A stretch of 41,158 nucleotides of DNA from Bacillota bacterium (GCA_023420935.1 JAEZUR010000067.1:1-41158); one strand, 5' to 3'; positions 8,184 to 16,761 are shown, counted from the stretch's first letter. Program-made: numbers and translations. Notes: generated by a model from the letters alone, not told the origin.

Positions 8184-9167
8184 TTATAGATTCCATAAAA
8201 TGATAACACCTTTTACCAACCCAAATAGGATAATTCCAATCCAAGCAGTACAATATAATAGAGTATTTGCCCTTTTAATATCCTCAATCTCAACCTTTCG
8301 AATTGGGTCGCCTATGGTTTCTTTCTTTTGTAATTGTCCAAAATAATAAGCATCGCCAGCTAATTGTATCTGCAAAGCACCAGCCGTTACCGCCTCCGTA
8401 TGAGCAGAATTAGGGCTTGCATGACGATATCGATCGCGGCGATAAATGCCATATGCGTTCTTGGTATGAAACTTAGTAAAGATCGTACCAAATATCATAA
8501 AATATGCAGAAAGTCTTGCTGGTATAAAGTTTAAAATATCATCGAGTTTCGCTGCACAGGTTCCAAAATATTGATAAGTTTCATTTTTATAACCAACCAT
8601 AGAGTCCATGGTATTCACTGCCTTGTAGAAAAAGCCTAGCCCTGCACCCCCAAGAATCATATAAAACATTGGTGCAATACTACCATCCGAAGTATTCTCT
8701 GCCACTGTTTCAACGGTTGCTTTAATCACACCATCCTGTGACAATTGATCCGTATCACGTCCTACAATCATGGATACTGATTTACGCCCAGTTTCCAAAC
8801 TGTCATACTTTAATGCATGATAAACCTTCATACTTTCCACTTTTAATGCTTTCGTTGCTAACAATTGATAACAAAAAATACTTTCAGCAAGAAGTCCTAC
8901 CATAGGGTTTAACTGATATAGAATGTACAAAATAAGAACCGGGATGACAGTTGTGCCAAACACGACCATCAAAACAAGAAGTACACCACCAATCTGTTCT
9001 CCCGTTTTATTTTTGGGTAATAAGGCTCTGATTGCTTTCTCCGCAAACGAAATATAGCTGCCAATTAACCGAATAGGATGCCACAACCAATGTGGATCAC
9101 CAAATAATAAATCAAGAGCAAACCCAATCAAAAGCGCGATTAAGGAATATATCATGGTATATATCAT
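8184..9167 (-). CDS. cbiB: Adenosylcobinamide-phosphate synthase (CbiB)
   Basis: A 327-residue multi-spanning membrane enzyme that joins aminopropanol phosphate to cobyric acid to form adenosylcobinamide phosphate. Diagnostic stretches are DLLFGDPHWLWHPIRLIG near the N-terminus, DTDQLSQDGVIKATVETVAE and NTSDGSIAPMFY in the middle, then NTMDSMVGYKN and KLDDILNFIPARL. Hydrophobic helices alternate with these loops. I start at ATG 9167: its ATGA overlaps the TGA stop of cobC, and GGAAGG lies ten bases upstream. An earlier ATG six codons back has no site. Near-normal length for the family (about 310-330). Confidence 0.95.
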   Translation of the reverse strand: MIYTMIYSLIALLIGFALDLLFGDPHWLWHPIRLIGSYISFAEKAIRALLPKNKTGEQIGGVLLVLMVVFGTTVIPVLILYILYQLNPMVGLLAESIFCYQLLATKALKVESMKVYHALKYDSLETGRKSVSMIVGRDTDQLSQDGVIKATVETVAENTSDGSIAPMFYMILGGAGLGFFYKAVNTMDSMVGYKNETYQYFGTCAAKLDDILNFIPARLSAYFMIFGTIFTKFHTKNAYGIYRRDRYRHASPNSAHTEAVTAGALQIQLAGDAYYFGQLQKKETIGDPIRKVEIEDIKRANTLLYCTAWIGIILFGLVKGVIILWNL

Positions 9168-9730
9168 ATGTTTGTTACCTTCCATTTTTGATTCTCATAG
9201 GATAATTGATATCCTTCTCCGTTTGCTACCTGCCAATGGTAAAAATCTTTATGAGGATTAGAATACTCATCTAGAATACTCATGATGGTACCTCCATGAA
9301 CTACCAATGCAACACGTTTGTATTGTTTTTGTATGCATTCCTCGATCATGGAACGAAACGTTACAACACAACGTTCTTTAAATCCCTGTTTACTTTCCCC
9401 ACTAGGAAAAGGAAGTTCTCCATTACTTTTCATCCAACATTGATATGATGGCAATAATTCTAATTCAGAAAAGTTTTTATTCTCAAACTCACCAAAATCA
9501 CATTCTCGAAATCCATCGTATTGAATAGGCGTTTGCTCTGGATAGATCAACTTTGCTGTTTCGATACAACGTTTCAAGGGACTGGCATAAACCGCATCAA
9601 CTGTGGGATATCTTCTATTCTGTATCATTTCTTTCCCTTGTTGACATAATGATTCATCCGTAACACCAATGTATCGTTTCTCCAAGTTTCCCTTGGTCAT
9701 AAAGTGGCGAATTAAAACAATATCAAGCAT
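9164..9730 (-). CDS. cobC: Histidine phosphatase, probable alpha-ribazole phosphatase (CobC)
   Basis: A 188-residue member of the histidine phosphatase superfamily, inferred to remove the phosphate from alpha-ribazole phosphate or adenosylcobalamin phosphate in lower-ligand assembly. The phosphohistidine site is LIRHFMTKGN (His9), with SPLKRC (Arg54) and the second catalytic histidine in LVVHGGTIM (His145). The normally invariant glycine of the RHG signature is Phe here, which is unusual. Other pocket residues (FRECDFGEFE) are as expected. Its stop overlaps the cbiB start (ATGA), and its start overlaps the preceding CobU-like gene by 8 bp. Function is assigned largely from operon position; phosphoglycerate-mutase-like relatives share the same motifs. 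Confidence 0.85.
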   Translation of the reverse strand: MLDIVLIRHFMTKGNLEKRYIGVTDESLCQQGKEMIQNRRYPTVDAVYASPLKRCIETAKLIYPEQTPIQYDGFRECDFGEFENKNFSELELLPSYQCWMKSNGELPFPSGESKQGFKERCVVTFRSMIEECIQKQYKRVALVVHGGTIMSILDEYSNPHKDFYHWQVANGEGYQLSYENQKWKVTNI

Positions 9731-10106
9731 CTTTAATCACCGTTCCAATTCCGCAAGTTACTAGATGTACTTGTTTTGCTTGTTTGGCCAGAACGCAACA
9801 GACTCTACCTACTAATTCCCGGTAGTTACGTTCCTTCTCTTCCATCGGTACAATACCACAGCCAACTTCATCTACTAGAATGATGAGATTAGGGTTCTCT
9901 TTCACAATCTGTTCTATCACTTCGTAGATATGTTCTTCTTCTAACATTCTATTGATCCATAGATGAAAATGATTTATCATAGGTTTTTTCATTAATTCTT
10001 CCATGGTACAGTCTTGTCCATCTAGTATCTCATCTCTCGAAATCTTTGTTAACTCAAGAGCATATTCTAATTTCCCCTGAAATGCTCCTCCTGTAATCAA
10101 TACCAT
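9723..10106 (-). CDS. Short CobU-like protein
   Basis: A 127-residue protein related to adenosylcobinamide kinase/guanylyltransferase but shorter than the usual 170-190. The P-loop position reads ITGGAFQGKLEYA. The C-terminal half has DEVGCGIVPMEEKERNYRELVG, very like the DEVGxGIVP and RxxxGR region of CobU. It lacks the middle R-I-x-x-H-x-x-x-R segment that holds the guanylylated histidine of CobU, so guanylyltransferase activity is doubtful. A full-length CobU is encoded one gene upstream. I start at ATG 10106 with GGAGGG upstream; it overlaps the cobS end by 10 bp and cobC by 8 bp. Possible roles are kinase only, a partner of CobU, or a diverged duplicate; the sequence does not decide. Confidence 0.75.
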   Translation of the reverse strand: MVLITGGAFQGKLEYALELTKISRDEILDGQDCTMEELMKKPMINHFHLWINRMLEEEHIYEVIEQIVKENPNLIILVDEVGCGIVPMEEKERNYRELVGRVCCVLAKQAKQVHLVTCGIGTVIKDA

Positions 10107-10864
10107 AGTCGCCCTCCAAATACAACGAATAGTGCCATGACTAATTCGCAAATCTGCAGAAAATACCCTGCAACATCTCCAGTTGTTCCGCCAAATTGCT
10201 TTACGCATAGGATACGATAATAAAGAAAACTAATCCCTGCTCCAAGTAAACAAAGTATTCCAAGTTTTACATCAAACCATATCATCCAAACGGCGCAACA
10301 CATCATATAGAATATCATAACAAATCTAGTCAGCTTTTTATGTGCTTCGTTGGAGAATAGAGAAACAAAACCACTATCTTTTGCTAATGGAAAGGTAACG
10401 ACAGCCAAACCACTTAGTGCTCGCGATAAAACAAATCCTGCTGACAAGATAAGTACGGTGGACTTGTTTGCATCGTACCAAATTCCAAAGCTAAGTATCA
10501 TATATACTACACAAGTGATAACAGCAAATGCACCAGAATTAGAATCCTTCAGGATCTCTAGTTTCTTTTCCTTTGGTGCATAGGAACTTAATGCATCTGC
10601 AGTATCTAATAAGCCATCCATATGAATACCACCAGTGATGATAATAGGAATGACAATAACAATTGCTGTCCAAAATACCCTGCTCATAGGTATCCATGGT
10701 TCCAAATATGTCCATGCATAAACAAACGCGCCGATCACTACACCAATCAATGGAAAAAAGCACATAACATACTTCATATTTTCTTTATTCCAATCCGTTT
10801 TTGGCATTGGAAGTTTCGAATACATCGAACCTGCTATAATTAAACTATTGATCCATTGTTTCAT
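10097..10864 (-). CDS. cobS: Adenosylcobinamide-GDP ribazoletransferase (cobalamin synthase, CobS)
   Basis: A 255-residue polytopic membrane enzyme that joins adenosylcobinamide-GDP to alpha-ribazole or its phosphate, the last assembly step. The N-terminus has YSKLPMPKTDW and FFPLIGVVIGA. The key metal-binding loop is GGIHMDGLLDTADAL followed by KDSNSGAFAV, all signature segments of CobS. Roughly six hydrophobic helices are visible. The ATG at 10864 has AAAGGAG eight bases upstream. It overlaps cobU (upstream) by 20 bp and the short CobU-like gene by 10 bp, so the nucleotide-loop genes form a tightly coupled set. Confidence 0.95.
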   Translation of the reverse strand: MKQWINSLIIAGSMYSKLPMPKTDWNKENMKYVMCFFPLIGVVIGAFVYAWTYLEPWIPMSRVFWTAIVIVIPIIITGGIHMDGLLDTADALSSYAPKEKKLEILKDSNSGAFAVITCVVYMILSFGIWYDANKSTVLILSAGFVLSRALSGLAVVTFPLAKDSGFVSLFSNEAHKKLTRFVMIFYMMCCAVWMIWFDVKLGILCLLGAGISFLYYRILCVKQFGGTTGDVAGYFLQICELVMALFVVFGGRLWY

Positions 10865-11384
10865 ATGCTCTCCTTTTTAGTACAACTGGTATACCATAAA
10901 TCACTTGAATAACTTCATCCGCTAGGGCAGAAACCCATTGGTTCACCTTTCCTAACACCTTAAGATAGTTCATAGTTTCCATATCATAAGTGATACCATC
11001 TGAGAATACTTGATTTGTTACAATTATTACATTATCTGCATGACTGGTAAGATACAAAAGTTCCATTTTCACGCGTTCGTAAGTATCGTTTTTTGCACCG
11101 TCCGGTGAAAACATTTCATTCGCAACTAAATTGGACATGCATTCTAATAATACGGATGTTTTTGGTAGCAATGTAATTGAGTCAAGATTGACATAACATT
11201 CTATGGTAGTGAATTGCTTCTCCTTGCGCATCTTCTTATGTCGTTCAATACGTTTTCGGGTTTCTTCACCAAAAGGTTGCATGGTGGCTAGATAGACTAA
11301 GTTGGTATCCTGATAATCAGTTGCCACATTCTCCGCATATTCTGATTTACCACTTCCACTCCCACCGATAATAACAGTTAACAA
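10845..11384 (-). CDS. cobU: Adenosylcobinamide kinase / guanylyltransferase (CobU)
   Basis: A 179-residue bifunctional enzyme that phosphorylates adenosylcobinamide and then adds GMP to give adenosylcobinamide-GDP. The P-loop GGSGSGKSEYAE is at 7-18. The segment ERHKKMRKEKQFTTIE contains the histidine (His49) that accepts GMP in CobU. TNQVFSDGITYD occupies the place of the usual E-V-G-x-G-I-V-P motif and is diverged here, while the short paralogue downstream keeps that motif intact. Full family length. It overlaps cobT by 7 bp and cobS by 20 bp. The complementary loss of motifs in the two CobU-like proteins is noteworthy. Confidence 0.9.
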   Translation of the reverse strand: MLTVIIGGSGSGKSEYAENVATDYQDTNLVYLATMQPFGEETRKRIERHKKMRKEKQFTTIECYVNLDSITLLPKTSVLLECMSNLVANEMFSPDGAKNDTYERVKMELLYLTSHADNVIIVTNQVFSDGITYDMETMNYLKVLGKVNQWVSALADEVIQVIYGIPVVLKRRAYETMDQ

Positions 11385-12421
11385 GGTTGATATGCCTCCA
11401 TTTCAATCTGTGCAAAGGTACTCATTTGCATATAAACAGCTAATGCTAAATCAAGAATGGGAAATAACGCTACTGCGCCGGTTCCTTCCCCTAAACACAT
11501 GTCACAAGTTAAAAAAGCTTCTAATCCTAATGCTTCTAGTAATAGGGCACCTGCTGATTCCTTCGATACATGGGATGGTAATAAATAATCTTTCGCCAAT
11601 GGATTTAGGGAACAAGCTATTAACGCTGCAACAGAAGAAATAAAACCATCGATTACAACTGGTATCCTTGCAGCGGCACCACCAAGAAAAACACCTACCA
11701 AACCTGCAATATCATACCCGCCTACCTTTGATAACACATCAATAGGATCCTCTTTTGATGGAAGATTTGTTACAATTGCTTGTTTAATTACAGAAATTTT
11801 ATGCTCTAAACCAGCATCAGTTAGTCCAGCTCCCTTTCCAGTAACCTGTTCCACTGGTAGATTAAGCAGAACAGAAGCAACTGCGCTGCTGGTAGTGGTA
11901 TTACCAATTCCCATTTCCCCTGTAGCAATCATTTGATATCCTTTTTCTTTTAATTCAACTACGGTATCAATTCCAACTTCGATTGCCTTAATAGCCTGTT
12001 CTCTGGTCATGGCAGGTTCTATTTTTATGTTTTTCGTTCCATACGCAATTTTTTTATTCTGTACTTTGGTATCAGTTACCATACCAATATCAATGGGATA
12101 AACATGAACTCCCAGTTGTTTGGCCATAATACAAACACAGGAATTGGATTCTAGAAAGTTCTCTGCAACTAATGCCGTGATTTCGCTTCCAGTCTGGGTT
12201 ACCCCTTCTGCAACCACACCATTATCCGCACACATAATTATCAATGCTTTTTTCTTTAGTGTAACTTCATGGTTTTCAGTCATTCCAGCAATTTTTACAA
12301 CGGCATCTTCTAATTTGCCAAGACTATGTAATGGCTTAGCAATACTATCCCAGCGCTGCTTACATTGTTCCATTGCTAGTTGATTCGCTGGTTTGATGTT
12401 GTTTACTATATCGTCTAGCAT
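11378..12421 (-). CDS. cobT: Nicotinate-nucleotide:dimethylbenzimidazole phosphoribosyltransferase (CobT)
   Basis: A 347-residue enzyme that activates the lower-ligand base by moving phosphoribose from nicotinate mononucleotide onto it, forming alpha-ribazole phosphate. Characteristic stretches are the N-terminal RWDSIAKPLHSLGKLED, MCADNGVVAEGVTQT, GEMGIGNTTTSSAV, and the C-terminal LGEGTGAVALFPILD with the catalytic glutamate at about 312. Length matches the family (about 350). It overlaps the BtuD-like ATPase gene by 7 bp upstream and cobU by 7 bp downstream. No bluB or bza genes for base synthesis are present, so the base may be taken up or made elsewhere. Confidence 0.97.
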   Translation of the reverse strand: MLDDIVNNIKPANQLAMEQCKQRWDSIAKPLHSLGKLEDAVVKIAGMTENHEVTLKKKALIIMCADNGVVAEGVTQTGSEITALVAENFLESNSCVCIMAKQLGVHVYPIDIGMVTDTKVQNKKIAYGTKNIKIEPAMTREQAIKAIEVGIDTVVELKEKGYQMIATGEMGIGNTTTSSAVASVLLNLPVEQVTGKGAGLTDAGLEHKISVIKQAIVTNLPSKEDPIDVLSKVGGYDIAGLVGVFLGGAAARIPVVIDGFISSVAALIACSLNPLAKDYLLPSHVSKESAGALLLEALGLEAFLTCDMCLGEGTGAVALFPILDLALAVYMQMSTFAQIEMEAYQPC

Positions 12422-13194
12422 AGTTCACCATCCCATTCTTTATATAAATTCTGCATCCACTGATGGACATCCATTTGATACGCTTGATCCAATTTCTCTT
12501 TGGACAACACCGTTTCTTTCGAACCATATGCAGAAAGATTCCCTTTATCTAATAATATAAATTTGTTACCAAAATAAGATGCAAGGCTTAAATCATGTAC
12601 AACAGCTACCACAGCTCGTTTTTTATTACGCATCCATTGGTCAATCAAAGTAAATAGTTGAGTTTGATATTGTAAATCTAGATGATTAGTTGGTTCATCT
12701 AATATTAACACTTGAGGATCCTGTGCTAATAATTGTGCTAAAAAAGTTCTTTGTAATTCTCCGCCAGATAGCGTTAGGACCGATTGTTTTCTCTTATCCT
12801 GTAATCCAGTAAGTTCAAGTGCTTCCTCAACCAAAGCTCTATCCTCTTTGGATGTTGAAAAAATATCTTTATGATATGCATAACGCCCAAGACTTACAAT
12901 TTCTTCTACGGTAAACGAATAATTCACTTCGTTTTTCTGAGATAAAAATCCTATTTTCTTAGCTATATCTCTTGGCTTCATCGATGCCAGATTCATTCCC
13001 TCATACAAAATCTTACCTTCATAAGGAATTCCTTGAGAAATAGCATGGACAAGAGTACTTTTTCCTGCTCCATTTGGGCCTACAATCATAAGTCGATCCT
13101 GTTCCATTACCTGGAACGAAACTTGATTTAATAATGTCAAATTAGAAACACATACAGACACCTTGTTTACTTCAATCATTGGTTTTGAATCCAT
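12415..13194 (-). CDS. btuD: Corrinoid ABC transporter ATPase (BtuD-like)
   Basis: A 259-residue cytoplasmic ATPase powering the BtuC-like permease encoded next to it. Walker A is GPNGAGKST (about 39-47), the Q-loop is near FLSQKNEVNY, the signature is LSGGELQR, and Walker B is VLILDEPTNHLD followed by the switch histidine in VVHDLSL. It belongs to the FecE/BtuD/FhuC subfamily. Iron-siderophore transport would look the same, but position behind a cobalamin riboswitch and next to cbiZ and cobT makes corrinoid uptake the likely job. Confidence 0.92.
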   Translation of the reverse strand: MDSKPMIEVNKVSVCVSNLTLLNQVSFQVMEQDRLMIVGPNGAGKSTLVHAISQGIPYEGKILYEGMNLASMKPRDIAKKIGFLSQKNEVNYSFTVEEIVSLGRYAYHKDIFSTSKEDRALVEEALELTGLQDKRKQSVLTLSGGELQRTFLAQLLAQDPQVLILDEPTNHLDLQYQTQLFTLIDQWMRNKKRAVVAVVHDLSLASYFGNKFILLDKGNLSAYGSKETVLSKEKLDQAYQMDVHQWMQNLYKEWDGELC

Positions 13195-13205
13195 ATGAAT
13201 TCCTC

Positions 13206-14219
13206 CTAGTTTCGTTTGTGTAGTCGATAGTATAAATAGATAAAAAGAATCGATCCAATAAATGATGTTATGACTCCAATCGGCAATTCTATAGGGCTAA
13301 CAATTGTTCTACTGATCAAATCCGCTAATACTAAAAAAGTTGCTCCTAAGAAAATTGACATGGGCAGCAGTCGTTTATGATTGGGTCCTGTTATTAAACG
13401 GGCAATATGTGGAATGATTAACCCTACAAATACTATAGTTCCGCTGATAGATACGCAGATTCCAATTACAATGGATACCACAATCATAATAATCAGCTTG
13501 GTTCGTTTTACATGCACACCAATGTGTCTTGCATTCTCTTCTCCAATAGCAAATGCATTTAATTCAGAAGCATAGAATTGTAATACAAACGCTGCTAGAA
13601 GTAGCATTATGGTTAAGCAACCAACTTCTTGATATGAAGTATTGGAAAGAGAACCCATAGACCAAAAAACAATACTTTTTACTTTATTACTAGCTATTGT
13701 AATAATAAAGCTTGTGATACTACTTGTAAACATAGAAAAGATCACACCGATTAATATAATTGTATTGGTTGACATGGAATGATCAATGGTATTGGCTAAT
13801 CCTAATATCATAAACATAGATAGAAACGCAAATAGAATGCTCATTGCCCCAACACCTAAATTTGATACAAAAGAACTACTAGTTGAAAATGCTATGGCTA
13901 AAACGGCTCCTAGGGATGCCCCAGAAGACACCCCTAACGTAGAACCATCTGCTAATGGATTTTTCAACAGTCCTTGCATAGCAGCACCGCATAGAGCAAG
14001 CGCTGCACCAACCAAAGCTGATGTTAAAACCCTTGGTAATCTGATATTTAAAATGATCTGACTGATCTGTTCTGGAATTTCACCCACCGACAGGTGAAAG
14101 ACTGCACCGATAATGACTCGTATGGTATCAGAGGCAGAAACAGTCACACTACCTACCATAACCCCAAGTACCATCACCACTACCGTAATGAATATCATAA
14201 CAGGATATTTTATCTTCAT
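13206..14219 (-). CDS. btuC: Corrinoid ABC transporter permease (BtuC-like, FecCD family)
   Basis: A 337-residue permease with about ten hydrophobic helices. FecCD signatures are RLPRVLTSALVGAALALCGAAMQGLLKNPLAD near residue 50 (shown as landmarks RLPRVL and MQGLLKNPLADG), LGVSSGASLGAV, and GTIVFVGLIIPHIARL near 270, which contacts the ATPase. It lies 9 bp after the binding-protein gene and 11 bp before the ATPase gene, the standard order for a group II-type import system. Substrate is inferred from the riboswitch-controlled operon. Confidence 0.92.
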   Translation of the reverse strand: MKIKYPVMIFITVVVMVLGVMVGSVTVSASDTIRVIIGAVFHLSVGEIPEQISQIILNIRLPRVLTSALVGAALALCGAAMQGLLKNPLADGSTLGVSSGASLGAVLAIAFSTSSSFVSNLGVGAMSILFAFLSMFMILGLANTIDHSMSTNTIILIGVIFSMFTSSITSFIITIASNKVKSIVFWSMGSLSNTSYQEVGCLTIMLLLAAFVLQFYASELNAFAIGEENARHIGVHVKRTKLIIMIVVSIVIGICVSISGTIVFVGLIIPHIARLITGPNHKRLLPMSIFLGATFLVLADLISRTIVSPIELPIGVITSFIGSILFIYLYYRLHKRN

Positions 14220-14228
14220 ATTACTTGC

Positions 14229-15245
14229 TTATTCTCCATATACAAAGTCATAAAGTTCCTTCGCAGCATCTACCAATCTTGGACCTGGTCTTGTAAACAT
14301 ATCCGTTTCATTGGAGATTACTTTATTATTTTTCACTGCATTGATATTTTCCCAATTCTTTCTGGACAGAATTTCTTCCGAAGGAGTTTTATCATTTTCA
14401 TAATTCATACTTACCGTTACAATATAATCCGGATTACGTTTCAGTACTTGTTCTTCTGAGATTTCAGCCCATCCATCTAAATTGCCGAATGCATTCTTCA
14501 CCCCAACAATATCTGCTATCTCTTGCATAAATGTATTTTGACCAGCTGTCCATAAGCCATAAGCAAGTGGAGAAACTTCAAAATATACTGTCTTTTTATT
14601 CTCTTCTGTAACTTTATCTGATATCGCTTTAAAATCTGCTTTCATACCATCAATTAATTCTTTTGCTTTTTCACTTTTTCCAGATACTTGCCCCAACAAA
14701 CCAATTGCTTCGTAAGTATCGGCGATATTTTGTGAATCTGTAATAACCACTTTAATGCCAGCATCTTTTAATTTAGTTATCTGTTCTTCTGTCTGTCCCA
14801 TGGTTCCCATAATAACTACGTCTGGAGCTGCTTGCATCACCTGTTCCATGTTAAGATCATCCCCAGTTGTTATCACGGTTTTCTCTAGTGCTTCGCTTGG
14901 GTAGTTACAATATTCACCCACTGCAACAATACTATCCTGTGCACCTAAAGCATATAGAATCTCTACGTCAGATGCTAATAAAGTAACGATTTTTTCCGGA
15001 GTTTTATCAAATTCAACTTTATTGCCTGTCATATCTACAACAGTAAAACCTTTTTCTATGTTAGTCGTTTCTTCCGGTTCGGATGTCTCTAAAGAAGTTG
15101 CTTCTACTTCATCTACAACCGTTGATGATGTATTATTAGCTTTTGTTGAATCTGCTCCATTGTTGTTATCCTTACTACAACCAACGGATAACAATAATAA
15201 ACTGAATGCTACTATCAGTAAAATACGTAATTTAATCTTTTTCAT
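14229..15245 (-). CDS. btuF: Corrinoid-binding lipoprotein (BtuF-like)
   Basis: A 338-residue extracytoplasmic binding protein. The signal peptide ends in LLLLSVGC with acylated Cys23. A low-complexity Asn/Thr/Ser/Glu linker (about 24-65) tethers the domain to the membrane. The binding domain starts with FTVVDMTGNKVEFDKTPEKIV, the usual opening of helical-backbone proteins of this class, and ends with the TRPGPRLVDAAKELY segment. Partner of the adjacent BtuC and BtuD. Iron-siderophore binding proteins are similar, but the operon indicates cobalamin or cobinamide. Confidence 0.9.
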   Translation of the reverse strand: MKKIKLRILLIVAFSLLLLSVGCSKDNNNGADSTKANNTSSTVVDEVEATSLETSEPEETTNIEKGFTVVDMTGNKVEFDKTPEKIVTLLASDVEILYALGAQDSIVAVGEYCNYPSEALEKTVITTGDDLNMEQVMQAAPDVVIMGTMGQTEEQITKLKDAGIKVVITDSQNIADTYEAIGLLGQVSGKSEKAKELIDGMKADFKAISDKVTEENKKTVYFEVSPLAYGLWTAGQNTFMQEIADIVGVKNAFGNLDGWAEISEEQVLKRNPDYIVTVSMNYENDKTPSEEILSRKNWENINAVKNNKVISNETDMFTRPGPRLVDAAKELYDFVYGE

Positions 15246-15311
15246 TTTATTTCTCCCTTTTGTTTAGATGCCTATGAACTTGCTACTTTTTATACAATTG
15301 ATATTAGGAAA

Positions 15312-16403
15312 CTATGTAAAGTGATGTTCCAATATTGATAGGATGGCTTTTTTGTAACAATCAACTAATTGTGCCACGAAATCTTTAAGATATATTTCCA
15401 TGGATATTAAATTGCAATTCCCATATGGTTGCATCATACAGTTTAGTAATAGTACGGCGGATTCTTTCACTTCCTCTTCCTTTAGTAACCCCCACATATA
15501 TTGATCTATTAAATGGGCGTAGAGGGAAGTATAGGTAACTATCTTGGAATCCTGGCAAATATGCTCCATGAACTGTTTCATCTGTGCGTAATTCGTCAGG
15601 TTTTGATTCTGTAAGAAGTCTTCCATCCATTGACTAGTAATACCAAAACGTTCCATTCGACTAATCATACTATGTTGTCTTTCGTAATCCACAGACGTTT
15701 GCTTGTAGAGTGCTTCCTTGACTGCAGCTATTACTGTCGTACCAATCAACTCACCAAGTTTACTATGCTTACCCGCATCTGTTAGACATTCTTTGGCATT
15801 TGGACTTGCGATAATAATTACTTTATCTGTTCCAGAACCGGTTGCTAGACCCATAGAATATTTGCTTGGTAAAAGTAATTCTTGGATTGCGGCAACTTTC
15901 GCTTCTGTTGCAGTCATAAGGGCAGTTGCTAATACGCCATCTGGTAAATTAGCATCAATCACTAAAATGATATTAATGGTGCCCTCTAAAAGATGAATTA
16001 ATCCATCTTCTTCAAACCAAGAAGCCGGATCCCCTGCTCTGCCACCGTTTATATCAATTCCTGCTGTAACAATAGCGGTTACGGTAACTGATCTAAATAC
16101 AGCTTCTTTTATGGCAACATTCTTCATCTGTGCCGAGGTACACATACCGCAAGTTGTCCTGTAATCAAACCCTAATTCTCTAGAAATCACATTCATATGT
16201 TCTTCTATCGTATCTGCTTTCATATTACTATAAATGGTTTGATTATGACTAGAATCGTAATTATAGACACCGGTTAAATTCGTTTGAAAGCCACCATTAG
16301 CTGCACAAGTTGAAAGCACTGATCTTTTTTCTTTAAACTGAATCTGAAGGACATAGTCCGAAGCGATCACGGAATCACCATTGGATAATTCTTTTATTAT
16401 CAT
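15312..16403 (-). CDS. cbiZ: Adenosylcobinamide amidohydrolase (CbiZ)
   Basis: A 363-residue protein of the CbiZ family, which cleaves the aminopropanol side chain from adenosylcobinamide or pseudocobalamin-type precursors to give adenosylcobyric acid. The CbiZ core spans about 30-240. It has VTAIVTAGIDINGGRAGDPA, INIILVIDANLPDGVLATAL, MTATEAKVAAIQELLLP and ATGSGTDKVIIIAS, all strongly conserved in the family. A helical C-terminal part of about 120 residues follows and is not assigned. First gene of the riboswitch-controlled operon; the ATG has GGAG five bases upstream, right after the terminator. With CbiB and CobD downstream it allows scavenged cobinamides to be stripped and rebuilt. Confidence 0.9.
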   Translation of the reverse strand: MIIKELSNGDSVIASDYVLQIQFKEKRSVLSTCAANGGFQTNLTGVYNYDSSHNQTIYSNMKADTIEEHMNVISRELGFDYRTTCGMCTSAQMKNVAIKEAVFRSVTVTAIVTAGIDINGGRAGDPASWFEEDGLIHLLEGTINIILVIDANLPDGVLATALMTATEAKVAAIQELLLPSKYSMGLATGSGTDKVIIIASPNAKECLTDAGKHSKLGELIGTTVIAAVKEALYKQTSVDYERQHSMISRMERFGITSQWMEDFLQNQNLTNYAQMKQFMEHICQDSKIVTYTSLYAHLIDQYMWGLLKEEEVKESAVLLLNCMMQPYGNCNLISMEIYLKDFVAQLVDCYKKAILSILEHHFT

Positions 16404-16424
16404 ATTAGCTCCATTCTGAATACG

Positions 16425-16463
16425 AAAAAAGCCTAATCTGAGTTATGAAAACACAAATTAGGC
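16425..16463 (-). terminator. Expression-platform terminator of the cobalamin riboswitch
   Basis: GCCTAAT (16463-16457 on the minus strand) pairs with ATTAGGC (16437-16431) and is followed by six T's. It sits between the riboswitch aptamer and the cbiZ ribosome binding site, so corrinoid binding most likely stops transcription here. Confidence 0.88.
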
Positions 16464-16536
16464 ATGAAAAACGGGCTTCTTAGGAAACCTATTTTACACC
16501 TAGTCATCACTCGTAACTGTGTGTATTCCTTACAAG

Positions 16537-16692
16537 TAGGCAGGTATTCTGGCTTAGGCATCCTCATTATATCCATCTTCCCATTTGCACAGTGATTGTC
16601 GGATATAACTCTTCCTTTACAGCGGCGTGACCGCGTGGGATTTGCACCCACTTCCCTATTCTCCCAATTCATTATGATAGAATCAGGCACCT
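16537..16692 (-). ncRNA. Cobalamin riboswitch aptamer
   Basis: Read on the minus strand, the region opens with AGGTGCCT. It contains GGGAAGTGGGTGCAAATCCC, then the core CGCGGTCACGCCGCTGTAA, a later CCGACAATCACTG, and the closing AAGCCAGAATACCTGCCT. These match the conserved cobalamin riboswitch pattern from the AGGTGCC paired end through the GGGAA and GCCGCTGTAA boxes to CCAG..ACCTGCC. About 156 nt long, with a terminator downstream and cobalamin salvage genes behind it. An apparent reading frame across it is a shadow. Confidence 0.95.
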
Positions 16693-16715
16693 AGTTGTAC
16701 TCAATTGTTACTGGC

Positions 16716-16744
16716 ATTCTAACATTGTAGAAGTCATTTGTCAA
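16716..16744 (-). promoter_or_regulatory. Promoter of the cobalamin operon
   Basis: Minus-strand TTGACA (16744-16739) and TAGAAT (16721-16716) are spaced 17 bp, a near-consensus sigma-A promoter. The expected start is about 16709, just upstream of the riboswitch. Confidence 0.8.
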
Positions 16745-16761
16745 ACAAAATGTATGACTCG

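Noticed and set aside
16433..16690. Open frame of 85 codons across the cobalamin leader
   Set aside because: It lies exactly on the riboswitch and its terminator, whose conserved RNA boxes explain the sequence; there is no ribosome site or protein-like translation.
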